Shown here piece by piece: positions 8,627-18,559 of a stretch of 64,000 nt of DNA. Under the pieces are notes generated by a model. The model was given only the letters and a program-made list of their open reading frames with translations, had not been told where the DNA came from and made no database searches. Within the stretch, counting starts at the first letter, position 1; each line of letters begins with the position of its first letter. The translations under genes were made by a program, and so were the position numbers. Source of the DNA: Bacillus sp. SB49 (lineage in GTDB: Bacteria > Bacillota > Bacilli > Bacillales > Halobacillaceae); NCBI RefSeq assembly GCF_000469135.2, contig NZ_CP048117.1, forward strand, positions 3,261,501 through 3,325,500, in the 5' to 3' direction.

Positions 8627-9049
8627 TTATTTGCCTGTCTCAGCAAACTCCTGAATTCGAGCTTCGATTTCATCACGGACGCGCTGGAAGAAAGCCCACT
8701 TCTCTTCTTCGGTACCTTCTGCTTTGGCAGGGTCATCGAATCCCCAGTGGAAGCGTGTCACATGCGGCGGCGTCATCGGACATTTGTCGTTAGCATCCCC
8801 GCACAGCGTAATCGCATAAGCGGCGTTGTTCAAAATATCAGAATCGATGATGTCGGATGTTTGATCAGTAATATCGACGTCCACTTCCTTCATCGCTTTC
8901 ACGGCATTCGGGTTCAATCCGTGTGCTTCAATTCCCGCTGAACGCACATCGTATTTCTCCCCAAGGTATTTCTTTCCGAACCCTTCCGCCATCTGACTGC
9001 GGCAGGAGTTTCCTGTACATAGAAAATAAATAACTGGTTTGTTTGACAT
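8627..9049 (-). CDS. arsC: arsenate reductase, thioredoxin-coupled
   Basis: Reduces arsenate to arsenite so that it can be exported. This is the low-molecular-weight phosphatase fold type. The P-loop CTGNSCRS near residues 10-17 carries the nucleophilic Cys, and the relay cysteines are in LCGDANDKC (near 79-87), as in B. subtilis and S. aureus pI258 ArsC. The ATG at 9049 is chosen because AAGGAG lies nine bases before it; the earlier in-frame ATG would overlap the ribosome site. The gene follows arsB by 24 bp in the unit arsR-arsB-arsC. Confidence 0.95.
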   Translation of the reverse strand: MSNKPVIYFLCTGNSCRSQMAEGFGKKYLGEKYDVRSAGIEAHGLNPNAVKAMKEVDVDITDQTSDIIDSDILNNAAYAITLCGDANDKCPMTPPHVTRFHWGFDDPAKAEGTEEEKWAFFQRVRDEIEARIQEFAETGK

Positions 9050-9073
9050 AATTTCCATCTCCTTCGTGTTGGT

Positions 9074-10369
9074 TTATAAGAGTAACAGCCAGATATAAAG
9101 GCCGGTCAGTGTGATGAATAACGTCGGTACCGTCAGAATCACACCAACTTTAAAATAGTATCCCCATGAAATCTTGACGCCTTTCAAAGAAAGGACGTGG
9201 AGCCAAAGCAATGTAGCAAGCGACCCGATCGGAGTGATTTTCGGACCTAGATCCGAACCGATGACGTTGGCATAGATCAACGCTTCCCTGATTGTCCCGG
9301 ATGTATCGGTTCCTGCAATGGCCAGTGCATCGATCATCACAGTCGGCATGTTGTTCATGACCGAAGAAAGAATCGCTGCGATGAATCCCATGGAAATAGT
9401 CGCTGCAAACAATCCTTGATCCGCTGTGTACTGAATGACCTCTGCCAGTACGTCGGTCAACCCGACGTTCCGCAGTCCATATACAACGACATACATGCCG
9501 ACCGAGAAGAACACGATCGCCCAAGGCGCACCTTTGACGACCTTTGCCGTTTCCACTGCTGCACTTCTCCTCGCCATCAGCAGGAAGAAAATCGCCACGA
9601 TGCCGGCAATGATGGAAACCGGAATCTCAAGCGGCTCACTGGCGAAGTACCCGATGAGCAGCACAGCAAGGACGCCCCATGACAGGCGGAACATTTTAGG
9701 ATCTTTGATTGCCCTTTTCGGCTCCTGCAGCTGACTTACCTCGTACGTTCCCGGAATGCTCCTCCGGAAGAACAGGAAGAGGACGAGGATGCTCGCCGCA
9801 ATCGAGAACAAGTTCGGCACGATCATACGCGAAGCATATTCTACGAAACCAATGCCGAAGAAATCTGCGGATACAATATTCACAAGGTTACTGACGACAA
9901 GCGGCAGGGAGGCGGTATCGGCAATGAAGCCGCTCGCCATGATGAACGGCAGAATCATCGCTTCCTTGAAGTTCAAATTCCTGACCATTGCGAGTACGAT
10001 CGGTGTCAGAATCAGAGCCGCTCCGTCATTGGCAAACAGAGCAGAAACGAGCGCCCCGAGCAGGATGACGTAAATAAACATTTTCTTTCCGTTTCCTTTG
10101 GCAATGCGGGCCATATGTAACGCAGCCCACTCAAAAAAGCCGATCTCATCCAGAATCAAGGATATGATGATGATCGCTATAAACGCTAAAGTGGCATTCC
10201 AGACGATACCTGTTACATCAGCGACATCCTGGAAATCGACGACGCCGAACAGGAGGGCAAGCACGGCTCCCCCGCAGGCCGACCAGCCGATTCCCAAGTT
10301 CTTCGGCTGCCAGATCACCAATGTCAGGGTGATCAGGAAAATAATGATGGCAATAATGGCTGAACTCAC
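9074..10369 (-). CDS. arsB: arsenite efflux pump ArsB
   Basis: Membrane carrier exporting arsenite (and antimonite). The protein has about 430 residues with 11-12 hydrophobic helices and clear similarity to the ArsB branch of the ion-transporter superfamily, not to Acr3; motifs include [13 protein letters not shown] and [21 protein letters not shown] ribosome site abuts the ATG at 10375. The GTG two codons later (10369) has the better spacing and is used here; the difference is two residues. It starts within about 10 bp of the arsR stop, so translation is probably coupled. Confidence 0.95.
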   Translation of the reverse strand: MSSAIIAIIIFLITLTLVIWQPKNLGIGWSACGGAVLALLFGVVDFQDVADVTGIVWNATLAFIAIIIISLILDEIGFFEWAALHMARIAKGNGKKMFIYVILLGALVSALFANDGAALILTPIVLAMVRNLNFKEAMILPFIMASGFIADTASLPLVVSNLVNIVSADFFGIGFVEYASRMIVPNLFSIAASILVLFLFFRRSIPGTYEVSQLQEPKRAIKDPKMFRLSWGVLAVLLIGYFASEPLEIPVSIIAGIVAIFFLLMARRSAAVETAKVVKGAPWAIVFFSVGMYVVVYGLRNVGLTDVLAEVIQYTADQGLFAATISMGFIAAILSSVMNNMPTVMIDALAIAGTDTSGTIREALIYANVIGSDLGPKITPIGSLATLLWLHVLSLKGVKISWGYYFKVGVILTVPTLFITLTGLYIWLLLL

Positions 10370-10379
10370 GTGCATCCCC

Positions 10380-10727
10380 CTAGATGTCGCACTGGATTCG
10401 CAGTCCTGCTTCTTCCAATGCTCTTAATTTATCTCTTTGATCAGGTATTTGGTTTAACACCTGCTCGATGATCGAATACGTCTCATGTGCTTCATTCAAC
10501 GAATAAAAAACCCACTGCCCGCTGCGGCGCTCCTTTACGAGACCGGCGTCTCTCAGCTTCCGCAAATGCTGACTGATGGACGGCTGGCTCATCTGCAGCA
10601 CTTCCACGAACTCACACACGCAGCACTCGCCGCCCTTGATCATCCCGAGGATCGTCAAGCGCGTTTTGTCTCCAAGCAGCTTCAGCGTTTTTGCGGCATT
10701 TTCCAAATCGATCGTCTTCGGCTCCAT
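10380..10727 (-). CDS. arsR: ArsR-family arsenic-responsive repressor (first copy)
   Basis: Winged-helix repressor of the arsRBC unit, released by As(III)/Sb(III). It has 115 residues from the ATG at 10727, which has a GGAGGGGAAGG site; the longer frame upstream lacks one. The inducer-binding cysteines are in [10 protein letters not shown] before the recognition helix [19 protein letters not shown] 29-bp inverted repeat (10761-10789) overlaps its promoter region. Its cysteine motif and operator differ from those of the second ArsR, encoded divergently 150 bp away. Confidence 0.93.
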   Translation of the reverse strand: MEPKTIDLENAAKTLKLLGDKTRLTILGMIKGGECCVCEFVEVLQMSQPSISQHLRKLRDAGLVKERRSGQWVFYSLNEAHETYSIIEQVLNQIPDQRDKLRALEEAGLRIQCDI

Positions 10728-10760
10728 ACCCTTCCCCTCCCTTTCATCCACCGCCATTAT

Positions 10761-10789
10761 ATAAGTGTATGCTTATATATGCAACTTAT
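10761..10789 (-). promoter_or_regulatory. inverted repeat, putative operator of arsRBC
   Basis: ATAAGT-N17-ACTTAT with an AT-rich centre. It starts 34 bp upstream of the arsR start codon, where the minus-strand promoter must be. It is distinct from the ATCAA-N6-TTGAT elements of the divergent unit. Confidence 0.5.
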
Positions 10790-10810
10790 TTTTTACTGCC
10801 AATATAATCC

Positions 10811-10839
10811 TTGACTTACCGAATTTTCTGACATATGAT
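10811..10839 (+). promoter_or_regulatory. sigma-A promoter of arsR2-arsI
   Basis: TTGACT, 17 bp, TATGAT, immediately followed by the operator at 10843-10864. The start codon is 38 bp downstream of the -10. Confidence 0.8.
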
Positions 10840-10842
10840 TAA

Positions 10843-10864
10843 TTCATCAAAAAAAATTGATGAA
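10843..10864 (+). promoter_or_regulatory. ArsR-type operator O1
   Basis: Perfect palindrome TTCATCAA-N6-TTGATGAA just after the -10 of the arsR2 promoter. The core ATCAA-N6-TTGAT is the type of operator bound by ArsR repressors of Firmicutes. A second copy is at 11215-11230. Confidence 0.8.
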
Positions 10865-10877
10865 GGAGGAGGATTCC

Positions 10878-11198
10878 ATGAAAGAGAACATGGCCTTTAC
10901 AGATGTATCCCTTACGAATACATTCGCGCTCTATGAGAAGAAGTTCAAAGCGCTGGCAGACAAACGCCGCCTTCACATCCTCCATGAAATTACCGAATAC
11001 GGAGAAGTATGCGTCTGCGATTTGTCTGAGAAGCTGGAGCTCCCGCAATCCAAGCTGTCCTATCATTTGAAGATTTTGATGGATGCCGGTCTGATCGAGA
11101 AAGAAACACGGGGTACATGGAGCTATTACACCCTCCAACATAAAGAAATCAACCACCTTTTATCAGAAGAGCTATGCTGCCTGTTCCGTCGCGGTTAA
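10878..11198 (+). CDS. arsR: ArsR-family arsenic-responsive repressor (second copy)
   Basis: A 106-residue winged-helix repressor of the arsR2-arsI unit. The As(III) site CVCDLSEKL is on the helix before the DNA-reading helix LPQSKLSYHLKILMDAGLI, and a vicinal Cys pair (EELCC) is near the C-terminus. The ATG at 10878 follows AAGGAGGAGG; codons upstream (TTG, ATG at 10857-10862) lie inside the operator and ribosome site and are not used. Two operators flank the gene. It is divergent from arsRBC, so the locus carries two separate arsenic-sensing switches. Confidence 0.92.
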   Translation: MKENMAFTDVSLTNTFALYEKKFKALADKRRLHILHEITEYGEVCVCDLSEKLELPQSKLSYHLKILMDAGLIEKETRGTWSYYTLQHKEINHLLSEELCCLFRRG

Positions 11199-11214
11199 TT
11201 TTTTTACCTTATAA

Positions 11215-11230
11215 ATCAAAAAAAGTTGAT
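11215..11230 (+). promoter_or_regulatory. ArsR-type operator O2, between arsR2 and arsI
   Basis: ATCAA-N6-TTGAT with the same arms and the same 6-bp spacer as O1, 17 bp before the arsI start. No strong promoter is visible in the 48-bp gap. O2 may act as a roadblock or looping partner rather than a promoter operator. Confidence 0.7.
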
Positions 11231-11246
11231 GAATGGAGGAAAGTAC

Positions 11247-11627
11247 ATGAATGTACACGTGGGATTGAACGTCACCAATTTAGAGGAGTCGATCGCTTTT
11301 TATAACAAAGTTTTCGGTGAAACCCCGGTGAAGGAGGAAGAAGACTATGCGAAATATTTACCGGAAGGGCTCGGACTGAACTTCACCCTTAATAAGAAAC
11401 CGGAAGTCGCGGGCAATCAGGTCGGCCACTTCGGTATTCAAGTCGATCAACAGGAAGACATCGATCATCAGAAACGACGGTTGGAAGCTCTCGGCTTCTT
11501 CACTCGGGAAGAGAAGGACACGAACTGCTGCTATGCGCTTCAGGACAAGTTCTGGATCACGGACCCGGACGGAAACGAGTGGGAATTCTTCTATACGAAA
11601 GCAGACACGAACGGAGGAGAGAACTGA
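11247..11627 (+). CDS. arsI: ArsI-type C-As lyase (VOC-fold Fe(II) dioxygenase)
   Basis: Cleaves the carbon-arsenic bond of trivalent methylarsenite and aromatic arsenicals, giving arsenite. The 126-residue vicinal-oxygen-chelate protein keeps the ArsI pattern: metal ligands His4, His61 and Glu113, and the substrate-binding vicinal pair Cys94-Cys95 in TNCCYALQDKFW. Published ArsI has the same set within two residues. CadI-like cadmium proteins share this region, but the position downstream of an arsenic repressor favours ArsI. ATG 11247 has GGAGGAAAG upstream. It lies between operator O2 and a Cys-tailed small ORF one base after its stop. Confidence 0.88.
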   Translation: MNVHVGLNVTNLEESIAFYNKVFGETPVKEEEDYAKYLPEGLGLNFTLNKKPEVAGNQVGHFGIQVDQQEDIDHQKRRLEALGFFTREEKDTNCCYALQDKFWITDPDGNEWEFFYTKADTNGGEN

Positions 11628-11628
11628 T

Positions 11629-11778
11629 ATGGAGACCTTTTATGTCATAGAAAAGCAGTTAGAGTACGGTCGCCGCAATAACGAGTATCGCATTCCGATC
11701 GCCAAGAAGGAACCAAAGAACCCAAGTACCCGCTTCTTCCGGGAGAAGAAACAGCCGTGCTGTGCGCCGTGCTGCTAA
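11629..11778 (+). CDS. 49-residue peptide with CCAPCC tail, in the arsR2-arsI unit
   Basis: Starts one base after the arsI stop, with GGAGGA 10 bases before the ATG, and is followed directly by the unit's terminator. It is thus co-transcribed with the arsenic genes. The peptide is polar and basic in the middle (GRRNNEYRIPIAKKEPK) and ends KKQPCCAPCC. Two vicinal cysteine pairs at the extreme C-terminus could bind As(III) or another thiophilic metal; this is inference. I do not recognise a family. No signal peptide or membrane helix. Confidence 0.65.
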   Translation: METFYVIEKQLEYGRRNNEYRIPIAKKEPKNPSTRFFREKKQPCCAPCC

Positions 11779-11783
11779 ACACA

Positions 11784-11818
11784 AAAAAGGAACGGGATGG
11801 AAATCCTCGTTCCTTTTT
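11784..11818 (+). terminator. terminator of the arsR2-arsI unit
   Basis: Stem of 11 bp (11784-11794 with 11808-11818) ending in T5. It lies six bases after the stop of the Cys-tailed peptide. Confidence 0.85.
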
Positions 11819-11827
11819 CTTTACGTA

Positions 11828-12103
11828 TCAAGGGTTTTGAAATCCGAAGATGGCTACGAAGAGGACGAACCCCCAGAAGATGACGCTCGCCGTATTGAGA
11901 AGGATCAGCACCACTTTCCACGTCCCCTTCGATCCGAAGATGCTGAACAGCAGACCGGCAATGGCGAAAACAACAGGCAGGAAGATGCTGATACCGAAGA
12001 AAAATTCAGAAATACCGGAGCCGAATCCGTTCCATACCCCAAGAATCGGCAGAGCAGAAAGAACAAACAACAGACCACCTAAGAAAATAGACAACCGCTT
12101 CAC
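11828..12103 (-). CDS. small three-helix membrane protein
   Basis: A 91-residue hydrophobic protein with three predicted helices (about 3-22, 35-57 and 64-86) and few charges. The start is GTG with AGGGGGT about nine bases upstream. No family recognised; glycine-rich helices resemble small Bacillus membrane proteins of unknown function. It shares the terminator region at 11784-11818 on its 3' side. Confidence 0.55.
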   Translation of the reverse strand: MKRLSIFLGGLLFVLSALPILGVWNGFGSGISEFFFGISIFLPVVFAIAGLLFSIFGSKGTWKVVLILLNTASVIFWGFVLFVAIFGFQNP

Positions 12104-12146
12104 TTATCCTACACCCCCTAAAGCTTCCTTCTCTTATGATAACATC

Positions 12147-12611
12147 CTATGATTCCCTCAGGTCTTTTGTCAGAAAGACACTGTTTGGATCATCCGTATA
12201 ATCCGAAAACGGGGCGCAGTAATGGAAACCGAAACGCTCATACAACGTCCGCGCCGGCTTGAAGTATTCCATCGATCCGGTTTCCAGACTGACCCGTTCG
12301 TATCCCGCTTCCTTCGCTGCTTTCAGCACGTGTGCGAGGATACTTCTGCCGACGCCCTTCCGTTCATGACCAGCTTTCGTTTTCATCGACTTGAGCTCTA
12401 CATGTTTTCTGTCCAGCACCTTCCATGCCGCACAGCCAACCAACTCCCCATCTTCCCAGGCACTCCAAAATGTCACCTCCGATGCGCGCAGTGCCTCGAG
12501 ATCAAGGGCATGTTTACTTTCCGGAGGCGAATGCCTCCTCATCATCTGAAGATGTTCCTCCAGTAAATCCGCCACTTCCCGTCCCTGTAAATCATCTATC
12601 CTAATATCCAT
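12147..12611 (-). CDS. GNAT N-acetyltransferase (YsnE-like)
   Basis: A 154-residue acetyl-CoA-dependent acetyltransferase. The CoA loop is HERKGVGRSILAHVL after strand VELKSMKT, and YERFGFHYCAPF closes the fold. The order and the opening (MDIRIDDLQGREV...LLEEHLQMM) resemble B. subtilis YsnE and similar putative acetyltransferases. The substrate is unknown. AAAGGAGAGAAG precedes the ATG. It is not obviously in an operon: 43 bp separate it from the small membrane protein gene downstream. Confidence 0.85.
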   Translation of the reverse strand: MDIRIDDLQGREVADLLEEHLQMMRRHSPPESKHALDLEALRASEVTFWSAWEDGELVGCAAWKVLDRKHVELKSMKTKAGHERKGVGRSILAHVLKAAKEAGYERVSLETGSMEYFKPARTLYERFGFHYCAPFSDYTDDPNSVFLTKDLRES

Positions 12612-12669
12612 CGTCTTCTCTCCTTTTATCTGCCGTCAGCTATGTCACTTTAGACCATAAAACAAAAAC

Positions 12670-12699
12670 CCCCGGCTATTCCATATAGAATAGCCGGGG
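12670..12699 (-). terminator. intrinsic terminator
   Basis: Perfect 12-bp G+C-rich stem (12670-12681 with 12688-12699); the minus strand continues into a T5 run. It serves the membrane-protein gene at 12705-13115. Confidence 0.88.
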
Positions 12700-12704
12700 T
12701 TCCT

Positions 12705-13115
12705 TTATGCCGCGGACTTCTCGTCCCGCTTGTCAATCCACCGCTTCACTGCCTTTGAAATCAAACGCAGGATCATATAGATACCGCAGAAGAGGAAAAA
12801 GCCGAGTACGCTTGCGACCGCGTCTCCGAATTCCATGTTCCCGCTGCCTGTGATCTTCTGCTGGATTTCGACGGCGAAAACGAACACCAGCACCATGGCG
12901 AAGGTGAATAGAAACGAGATGGCCGTAATGCTCCACTTGGCGAGAATGTGAAAAAGAATATCGACGAATACGAGGCCAATAATGCCAAGTATCCCGATTA
13001 CCCAAAAATGCAGTTCCTTATCCGTCAGAGTCCACCCCATGGAGGACGAAAAATCTGCGATCACCTCATGCCAGATGTTGACGATCTCCGCTAACAGCAC
13101 AATGACTTCTTTCAT
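12705..13115 (-). CDS. membrane protein of unknown function
   Basis: 136 residues with an amphipathic beginning and three hydrophobic segments (about 36-57, 62-85 and 100-121), then a basic-acidic tail (KRWIDKRDEKSAA). I do not recognise a family. AAGGAGACAGAGG precedes the ATG. The gene has its own terminator and is separated from hutG by 67 bp. Confidence 0.65.
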   Translation of the reverse strand: MKEVIVLLAEIVNIWHEVIADFSSSMGWTLTDKELHFWVIGILGIIGLVFVDILFHILAKWSITAISFLFTFAMVLVFVFAVEIQQKITGSGNMEFGDAVASVLGFFLFCGIYMILRLISKAVKRWIDKRDEKSAA

Positions 13116-13182
13116 CCGTACCTCTGTCTCCTTGCAACTGATTTATATCCATACTTTACCACATCGATCGTCGACTGCCTAT

Positions 13183-14118
13183 CTATTTCGCATGGAGGAA
13201 CGTCATCATCGCATAGGCAGCCAAACGACTTGTCATGTCACGGATATCCTTAGATGGATCGTTTTCTACAAGATCCATCGCTTTAACCGAAGGATCTGCC
13301 GCGGCTGCCGCTATGCTTGAAATAAGCTCCCGCGATGTTATTCCCCCCGGTCCGGCTGCCGGGCAACCTGGTGCGAAGGCCTGGTCGACCACATCCATAT
13401 CGACAGATAAATAGACGGCGTCCGTCACTGTTTTCAACCGGGCTATTTCCTTCTGAAGAATCGTCGTGATGCCCTGCCGTTCCACTTCCTCCATCGTGTA
13501 CACGTGTACACCTTTCTCTTCGCCATATTCCGCATACGCTCCTGCGTTACAGTAGTCCCGGATACCGATCTGTACTAGATACTCACCCTTCAGAATACCT
13601 GCTTCCAGCAAACTGCGAAAAGGTGTCCCGTTTGTTCGTCCGCCGTCCTCCAGGTTACGCAGATCGTGATGGGCGTCCCACTGCAGCACGCCGATCGTGC
13701 CGTATTTTTCCTGAAAGGCAGCGATCGAAGGGTAGCTGATGCCGTGATCCCCACCGAGAATAATGTAGCGATGACACGCCTCCTGTTTCAACATGTCCCG
13801 GATGCTTTCTTTCAGCCTGGCAATATTCTCATCGATATCCGTCGGATGCATGAGGACATCGCCGAAATCGAGAATCGTTCCTGCATAATCCCCTTTTCCG
13901 GAGGCGTAAGTGGTCAAAGACCGGAACGCCTTCCTGATTGCAGCCGGCGCTTCCGATGCCGTCGACGGGGAAATCGAGGACTTCGACAAAGGCAGGCCGA
14001 TGATCCCTGCTTCCGCCCCCTTTCCTTGGCGGTACGGAACGATGCGGTCCTCCATCTTCGTCGTCAGGCTGTCTTTGAAAACTGCTTCCCCTGCCGGTTT
14101 AACGTAACGGAAAGACAT
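13183..14118 (-). CDS. hutG: formimidoylglutamase
   Basis: Last step of histidine degradation: N-formimino-glutamate to glutamate and formamide. Member of the ureohydrolase (arginase) fold, 311 residues. The dinuclear Mn ligands appear in [17 protein letters not shown] and [16 protein letters not shown]. The start chosen is the ATG at 14118 with AGAGGG six bases upstream; an ATG two codons earlier is too close to that site. It overlaps the end of hutI by 20 bp, so translation is coupled. It is the last gene of hutHUIG. Confidence 0.93.
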   Translation of the reverse strand: MSFRYVKPAGEAVFKDSLTTKMEDRIVPYRQGKGAEAGIIGLPLSKSSISPSTASEAPAAIRKAFRSLTTYASGKGDYAGTILDFGDVLMHPTDIDENIARLKESIRDMLKQEACHRYIILGGDHGISYPSIAAFQEKYGTIGVLQWDAHHDLRNLEDGGRTNGTPFRSLLEAGILKGEYLVQIGIRDYCNAGAYAEYGEEKGVHVYTMEEVERQGITTILQKEIARLKTVTDAVYLSVDMDVVDQAFAPGCPAAGPGGITSRELISSIAAAAADPSVKAMDLVENDPSKDIRDMTSRLAAYAMMTFLHAK

Positions 14119-15349
14119 CGGCATCCCTCTTTTCCCAAATGTTCCGGCCGTCCTTCCAAACCGAACGGGCATGGTTCACGCCGTAATGATAGGGAAGGTA
14201 CGTGTAGTTCGGAATGTCCCAAAGTACGAGATCAGCGGCCGCTCCGATTTCAATGCGCCCGGCCGTATCTTCCAATCCGATGGCGCAGGCCGCGTTCGTC
14301 GTCACCGCATTCCAGATTTCCTCCGCCGTCATCTTCAGCTTCAATGCAGCAAGCGACATGATGAGCTGCAGGTTCTCGGTCACACAGCTTCCAGGGTTGA
14401 AGTCGGTCGCAAGGGCAACGGCGGCCCCTTTCCCGAGCATCCTCCGTGCATCGGCATACGCATCTTTCCCTAAGTAGAAGGTCGTGCCCGGAAGAAGCAC
14501 AGCAATCGTCCGGCCGGCGGCAAGCTTTTCCATCCCAATCTCTGTCGCAGCGACGAGATGATCCGCCGATACCGCTTCCAGTTCAACAGCAAGCTCTGTA
14601 CCGCCAAGCGCGTCGATCTCATCGGCGTGAATTTTGACAGGGAAGCCGAGTTTCTTCGATGCTTCCATAAACCGACGCGACTGATCGACCGTGAACACGC
14701 CCGTCTCACAGAAGATATCCGTAAAGCGTGCAAGGCCCTCGTTTTTGATATCAGAAAGCAGATCGATCATGCCCTGTAAAAAGACGTCCGGGTCCATGCT
14801 GTCAGGAATCGCATGTGGACCAAGGAAAGTCGGCACGACGGTCAGCATTCCTTCCTCCCCGAGACGTTTGATGACGCGGAGCTGCTTCCGTTCCGTTTCC
14901 CGATCAAGGCCGTAGCCGCTTTTTGCCTCCACGGCCGTCACCCCGTGAGCCGCCATTCTCGCAAGCGTCGCTTTCCCTTTTTCATAGAGTCCAGTCTCAG
15001 TCGCAAGCCTCGTTTTCTCGACGGTCGCAAGGATACCGCCGCCCCGTTTCAAGATTTCCAAATACGGCATGCCCGCCTGCTTCAACGGGAGTTCCTGTTC
15101 CCGGGAACCTCCGAAAACAAGGTGGGTGTGGGGGTCGATAAGTCCGGGGGAAACCACCTGATGACGAGCATCGACATAGGTACGTGCCGGGGCCGCTTCG
15201 CCCTGATTCCCAATCCACGTGACCTTGCCGTTCTGAATGCCGAGGGCCGCGTTCCGCCGAACGGGCAGCTCAGCCATTGCTTCGCCCTTCAGCGGTCCCT
15301 TTTCCGGCAGGATCAGCTCACCAATCCGGTCGATCACGAGATCCAACAT
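14099..15349 (-). CDS. hutI: imidazolonepropionase
   Basis: Opens the imidazolone ring to N-formimino-glutamate. The protein has 416 residues of the amidohydrolase superfamily, with metal ligands in [10 protein letters not shown] near the N-terminus, [10 protein letters not shown] and ATDFNPG. It starts within the hutU stop (TAATG overlap) and overlaps hutG at its end. The order U-I-G is the usual Bacillus order. Confidence 0.97.
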   Translation of the reverse strand: MLDLVIDRIGELILPEKGPLKGEAMAELPVRRNAALGIQNGKVTWIGNQGEAAPARTYVDARHQVVSPGLIDPHTHLVFGGSREQELPLKQAGMPYLEILKRGGGILATVEKTRLATETGLYEKGKATLARMAAHGVTAVEAKSGYGLDRETERKQLRVIKRLGEEGMLTVVPTFLGPHAIPDSMDPDVFLQGMIDLLSDIKNEGLARFTDIFCETGVFTVDQSRRFMEASKKLGFPVKIHADEIDALGGTELAVELEAVSADHLVAATEIGMEKLAAGRTIAVLLPGTTFYLGKDAYADARRMLGKGAAVALATDFNPGSCVTENLQLIMSLAALKLKMTAEEIWNAVTTNAACAIGLEDTAGRIEIGAAADLVLWDIPNYTYLPYHYGVNHARSVWKDGRNIWEKRDADVFPLR

Positions 15350-17013
15350 TACGTCTCCTCCTTCTTCATCGGAATATCGATGCCGTGCCGTTTCGCTTCT
15401 GCCACCGCTTTCTCATATCCTGCGTCAGCGTGCCGGATGATGCCCATGCCGGGGTCCGTCGTAAGCACCCGTCGGAGGCGCTCTTCTGCAAGCTGCGATC
15501 CATCAGCGACGGCGACCATTCCGGCGTGCAGGGAATATCCCATGCCGACACCACCACCGTGGTGGAAGGACACCCACGAAGCACCGGCAGCCGTATTAAG
15601 GAGTGCATTGAGTACCGCCCAGTCCCCCACCGCATCGCTGCCGTCGATCATCGCTTCTGTTTCCCTGTTGGGAGAGGCGACCGAGCCGCAGTCCAAATGA
15701 TCCCTGCCGATTACGACCGGTGCGCGCAGTTCCCCTTTCCGCACGAGTTCGTTGATCGCAAGCCCCATCTTCATCCGCTCTCCGTAGCCCAGCCAGCAGA
15801 TTCTCGACGGGAGGCCCTGGAACTGGACCTTCTCTTCTGCCATCCGGATCCAACGCAGCAGTTTTTCATCGTTCGGGAACAATTCTTTCAAAAGGTCATC
15901 CGTCCGTTTGATATCTGCCGGATCCCCGGAGAGCGCCGCCCAGCGGAACGGTCCTTTCCCCTCACAGAACAGCGGCCGGATATAGGCAGGGACGAATCCC
16001 GGGAAGGCAAAAGCATCCTTAACTCCTTGATCATAGGCGACCTGCCGGATATTGTTGCCGTAGTCGAACACGATCGTCCCCTCTTTTTGAAAATGAAGCA
16101 TCGACGTGACGTGATCGGCCATCGACCGGGAGGAAAGCTCCACATAGCGCTCCGGGTCTTCCTTTCTCAGTTCCGCCGCCTTCTCCAGACTCCAACCCTT
16201 CGGTATGTATCCGTTCAACGGGTCATGTGCCGAGGTCTGGTCTGTCAAAATATCGATTTCTTCCTTTCTATTAATCAAAGATGGATAGACATCTGCAGCA
16301 TTTGCGAGGAGCGCAATCGACAGCGGGCGCCCGGCACGCTTTGCTTCCTCCGCCCATTTTAACGCCTCTGTAAGCGACGCCGTTTTCCGGTCACAGTATC
16401 CTGTCGCAATCCGTTTATCGATCCGGGTTTCGTCCACTTCGACCGCGACGACGACTCCGCCGTTCATCGTCACTGCGAGCGGCTGTGCGCCCCCCATGCC
16501 GCCAAGGCCGGCCGTCCACGTAATTGTTCCTTGAAGCGATCCTCCGAAGTGCTGTTCAGCAAGCGACGCGAACGTTTCATATGTCCCTTGCAGGATTCCC
16601 TGCGAGCCGATATAGATCCAGCTCCCGGCCGTCATTTGGCCGTACATCATCAATCCTTTCCGGTCAAGCTCATGAAACGTATCCCAATCCGCCCATTTCG
16701 GGACAAGGACCGAATTAGCAAGCAGCACACGCGGCGCCTGTTCGTGGGTCCGGAAAACTCCGACCGGTTTACCGGACTGAACAAGCATCGTTTCATCCTT
16801 TTCCAGACGCTTCAACGTCGAAACGATGGCATCAAACGCCTCCCAATTCCTGGCCGCCTTGCCGATGCCGCCGTATACGACTAAATCCTCCGGCCGCTCG
16901 GCGACGTCCGGATCAAGATTATTGCAGAGCATCCGCAGCACCGCTTCCTGCTCCCATCCTTTACACTCAAGACCTCTCCCCGTCTTCGCGCGTACCTTCC
17001 TCGCTTCCGCCAC
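15349..17013 (-). CDS. hutU: urocanate hydratase
   Basis: Converts urocanate to 4-imidazolone-5-propionate with tightly bound NAD+. The sequence matches Bacillus HutU over its whole length, including the NAD-site cysteine motif in [20 protein letters not shown] and the closing [11 protein letters not shown] segment. The GTG at 17013 is the likely start: GGGGGAG lies six bases upstream, and the length becomes 554 residues as in the family. A longer frame to 17097 would add an arginine-rich extension that overlaps hutH further. It overlaps hutH by 47 bp. Confidence 0.95.
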   Translation of the reverse strand: MAEARKVRAKTGRGLECKGWEQEAVLRMLCNNLDPDVAERPEDLVVYGGIGKAARNWEAFDAIVSTLKRLEKDETMLVQSGKPVGVFRTHEQAPRVLLANSVLVPKWADWDTFHELDRKGLMMYGQMTAGSWIYIGSQGILQGTYETFASLAEQHFGGSLQGTITWTAGLGGMGGAQPLAVTMNGGVVVAVEVDETRIDKRIATGYCDRKTASLTEALKWAEEAKRAGRPLSIALLANAADVYPSLINRKEEIDILTDQTSAHDPLNGYIPKGWSLEKAAELRKEDPERYVELSSRSMADHVTSMLHFQKEGTIVFDYGNNIRQVAYDQGVKDAFAFPGFVPAYIRPLFCEGKGPFRWAALSGDPADIKRTDDLLKELFPNDEKLLRWIRMAEEKVQFQGLPSRICWLGYGERMKMGLAINELVRKGELRAPVVIGRDHLDCGSVASPNRETEAMIDGSDAVGDWAVLNALLNTAAGASWVSFHHGGGVGMGYSLHAGMVAVADGSQLAEERLRRVLTTDPGMGIIRHADAGYEKAVAEAKRHGIDIPMKKEET

Positions 17014-18529
17014 TGGGATCTCCCCCTTCTCTCCATTTCTTCCAACCAAACACATCCGTCTGCAGCCACGCCGCCGCCCGTTCGATATCCTCCGCAAAAA
17101 CCCGGTCCTCTGTCATGCTCGGCACGACCTTTCGCCCTGCTTCATACAAGGTCGCCGTCTTCGGAGAGGCCTTCTCCACTCCCCGGTACTCCAGCGCCTG
17201 CATGCTGCAGATCAGCTCGATCGCCAGCACCTTGTACGTATTTCTGACAATCTCAGCGGCATGGCGGGCGGCGATCGTTCCCATACTGACATGGTCCTCC
17301 TGATTCGCAGAGGACGGAATCGAATCGACGCTCGCCGGATGGGCAAACGTTTTATTCTCCGAAACGAGAGACGCCGCCACATATTGCAGAATCATGGCAC
17401 CTGACTGAAGCCCGGGGTCTCTGCTTAAAAAAGGGGGAAGATCGTTCAACTGCGGATTGACGAGCCGCTCGACCCGACGTTCGGAAATGCTTGCAAATTC
17501 AGCGATCGCGATTTTCATAAAGTCCATCGCCAGCGCAATCGGCTGACCATGAAAATTCCCCCCGGAGACGACAACCCTTCCGTCTTCCAACAGCAATGGA
17601 TTATCCGTTGCAGCGTTCATCTCGATCGTCAGCTTGTCTTCCACGTAACGTAAAGCCTGCCAGGACGCTCCGTGGACCTGTGGAATACAGCGGATCGAAT
17701 ACGCATCCTGCACCCGCTTCTCTCCTTGGTACGTAACAAGCTGACTACCGTGGATCAAGTGCCTGATCCGCTCCGCCACCTCCTCTTGTTCCGGATACCC
17801 GCGCGCCGCGTGGATGCTCGGATGGAACGCATCACGAACCCCTTCCAACGCCTGCATCGTCATGCTGCTGATCCAGTCACACTGCAGAGCGAGCCGTTCC
17901 GATTCGATGAACTGGATGACCCCGACCGCCGTCATCGCCTGCGTACCGTTGATCAACGCAAGTCCTTCTTTCGCTTTCAATTGGATCGGCTCCATGCCAA
18001 GTCGCGCATACACATCTTCTGCCGGAAGTACTTCCCCCCGATAGTTGACCCAACCTTCTCCCATCAAAACAAGTGCAAGATGAGCAAGCGGCGCCAAATC
18101 ACCCGACGCCCCGAGCGATCCCTGTGATGGAATCACCGGATGGATGCCCTTATTGATCAAATCGCGCAGACGGCATACGACTTCTTCCCGTACCCCGGAC
18201 ACGCCTTTCAAGAGCGCATTGAGACGCAGCACGATCATTGCCCTGCTCACGATTTCCGGAAAAGGATCCCCGACACCGCAGGCATGCGATCGGATCAAAT
18301 GCTGCTGCAGTTGATCGACATCCGCCGCTGCTACCCGGACATCACTCAGTTTCCCGAACCCTGTATTAATGCCATATACGATGCTGCCCTTCTTCACAAT
18401 CTCCTCGACCACCCGACGGCTCGCCCGGACCTTCTCCAGACTAATCTCATTCAAAGAAACCGGCGCGTTTTGGTAACATACCGCTCGTATTTGACTGATA
18501 GTCAACGTCCTTCCGTTCAATTCGACCAT
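16967..18529 (-). CDS. hutH: histidine ammonia-lyase
   Basis: First step: histidine to urocanate and ammonia. The protein has 520 residues. The self-forming MIO cofactor triad Ala-Ser-Gly is in [14 protein letters not shown] near residue 143. The ATG at 18529 has GGAGGGGG upstream; a longer frame starts inside the leader hairpin and is rejected. The C-terminus ([14 protein letters not shown]) is unusually acidic and overlaps hutU. No hutP is present upstream and no hutM transporter is seen. The leader carries a terminator-like hairpin 37 bases before the start codon. Confidence 0.97.
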   Translation of the reverse strand: MVELNGRTLTISQIRAVCYQNAPVSLNEISLEKVRASRRVVEEIVKKGSIVYGINTGFGKLSDVRVAAADVDQLQQHLIRSHACGVGDPFPEIVSRAMIVLRLNALLKGVSGVREEVVCRLRDLINKGIHPVIPSQGSLGASGDLAPLAHLALVLMGEGWVNYRGEVLPAEDVYARLGMEPIQLKAKEGLALINGTQAMTAVGVIQFIESERLALQCDWISSMTMQALEGVRDAFHPSIHAARGYPEQEEVAERIRHLIHGSQLVTYQGEKRVQDAYSIRCIPQVHGASWQALRYVEDKLTIEMNAATDNPLLLEDGRVVVSGGNFHGQPIALAMDFMKIAIAEFASISERRVERLVNPQLNDLPPFLSRDPGLQSGAMILQYVAASLVSENKTFAHPASVDSIPSSANQEDHVSMGTIAARHAAEIVRNTYKVLAIELICSMQALEYRGVEKASPKTATLYEAGRKVVPSMTEDRVFAEDIERAAAWLQTDVFGWKKWREGGDPSGGSEEGTREDGERS

Positions 18530-18559
18530 CGATCCCCCTCCTGCCTGTGCCTGCGGCGA

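Noticed and set aside
14813-16362. Long plus-strand frames (295 and 361 codons) opposite hutI and hutU
   Set aside because: They mirror the codon pattern of strongly conserved hut genes, have no ribosome site and give arginine-rich products with no recognisable domain.
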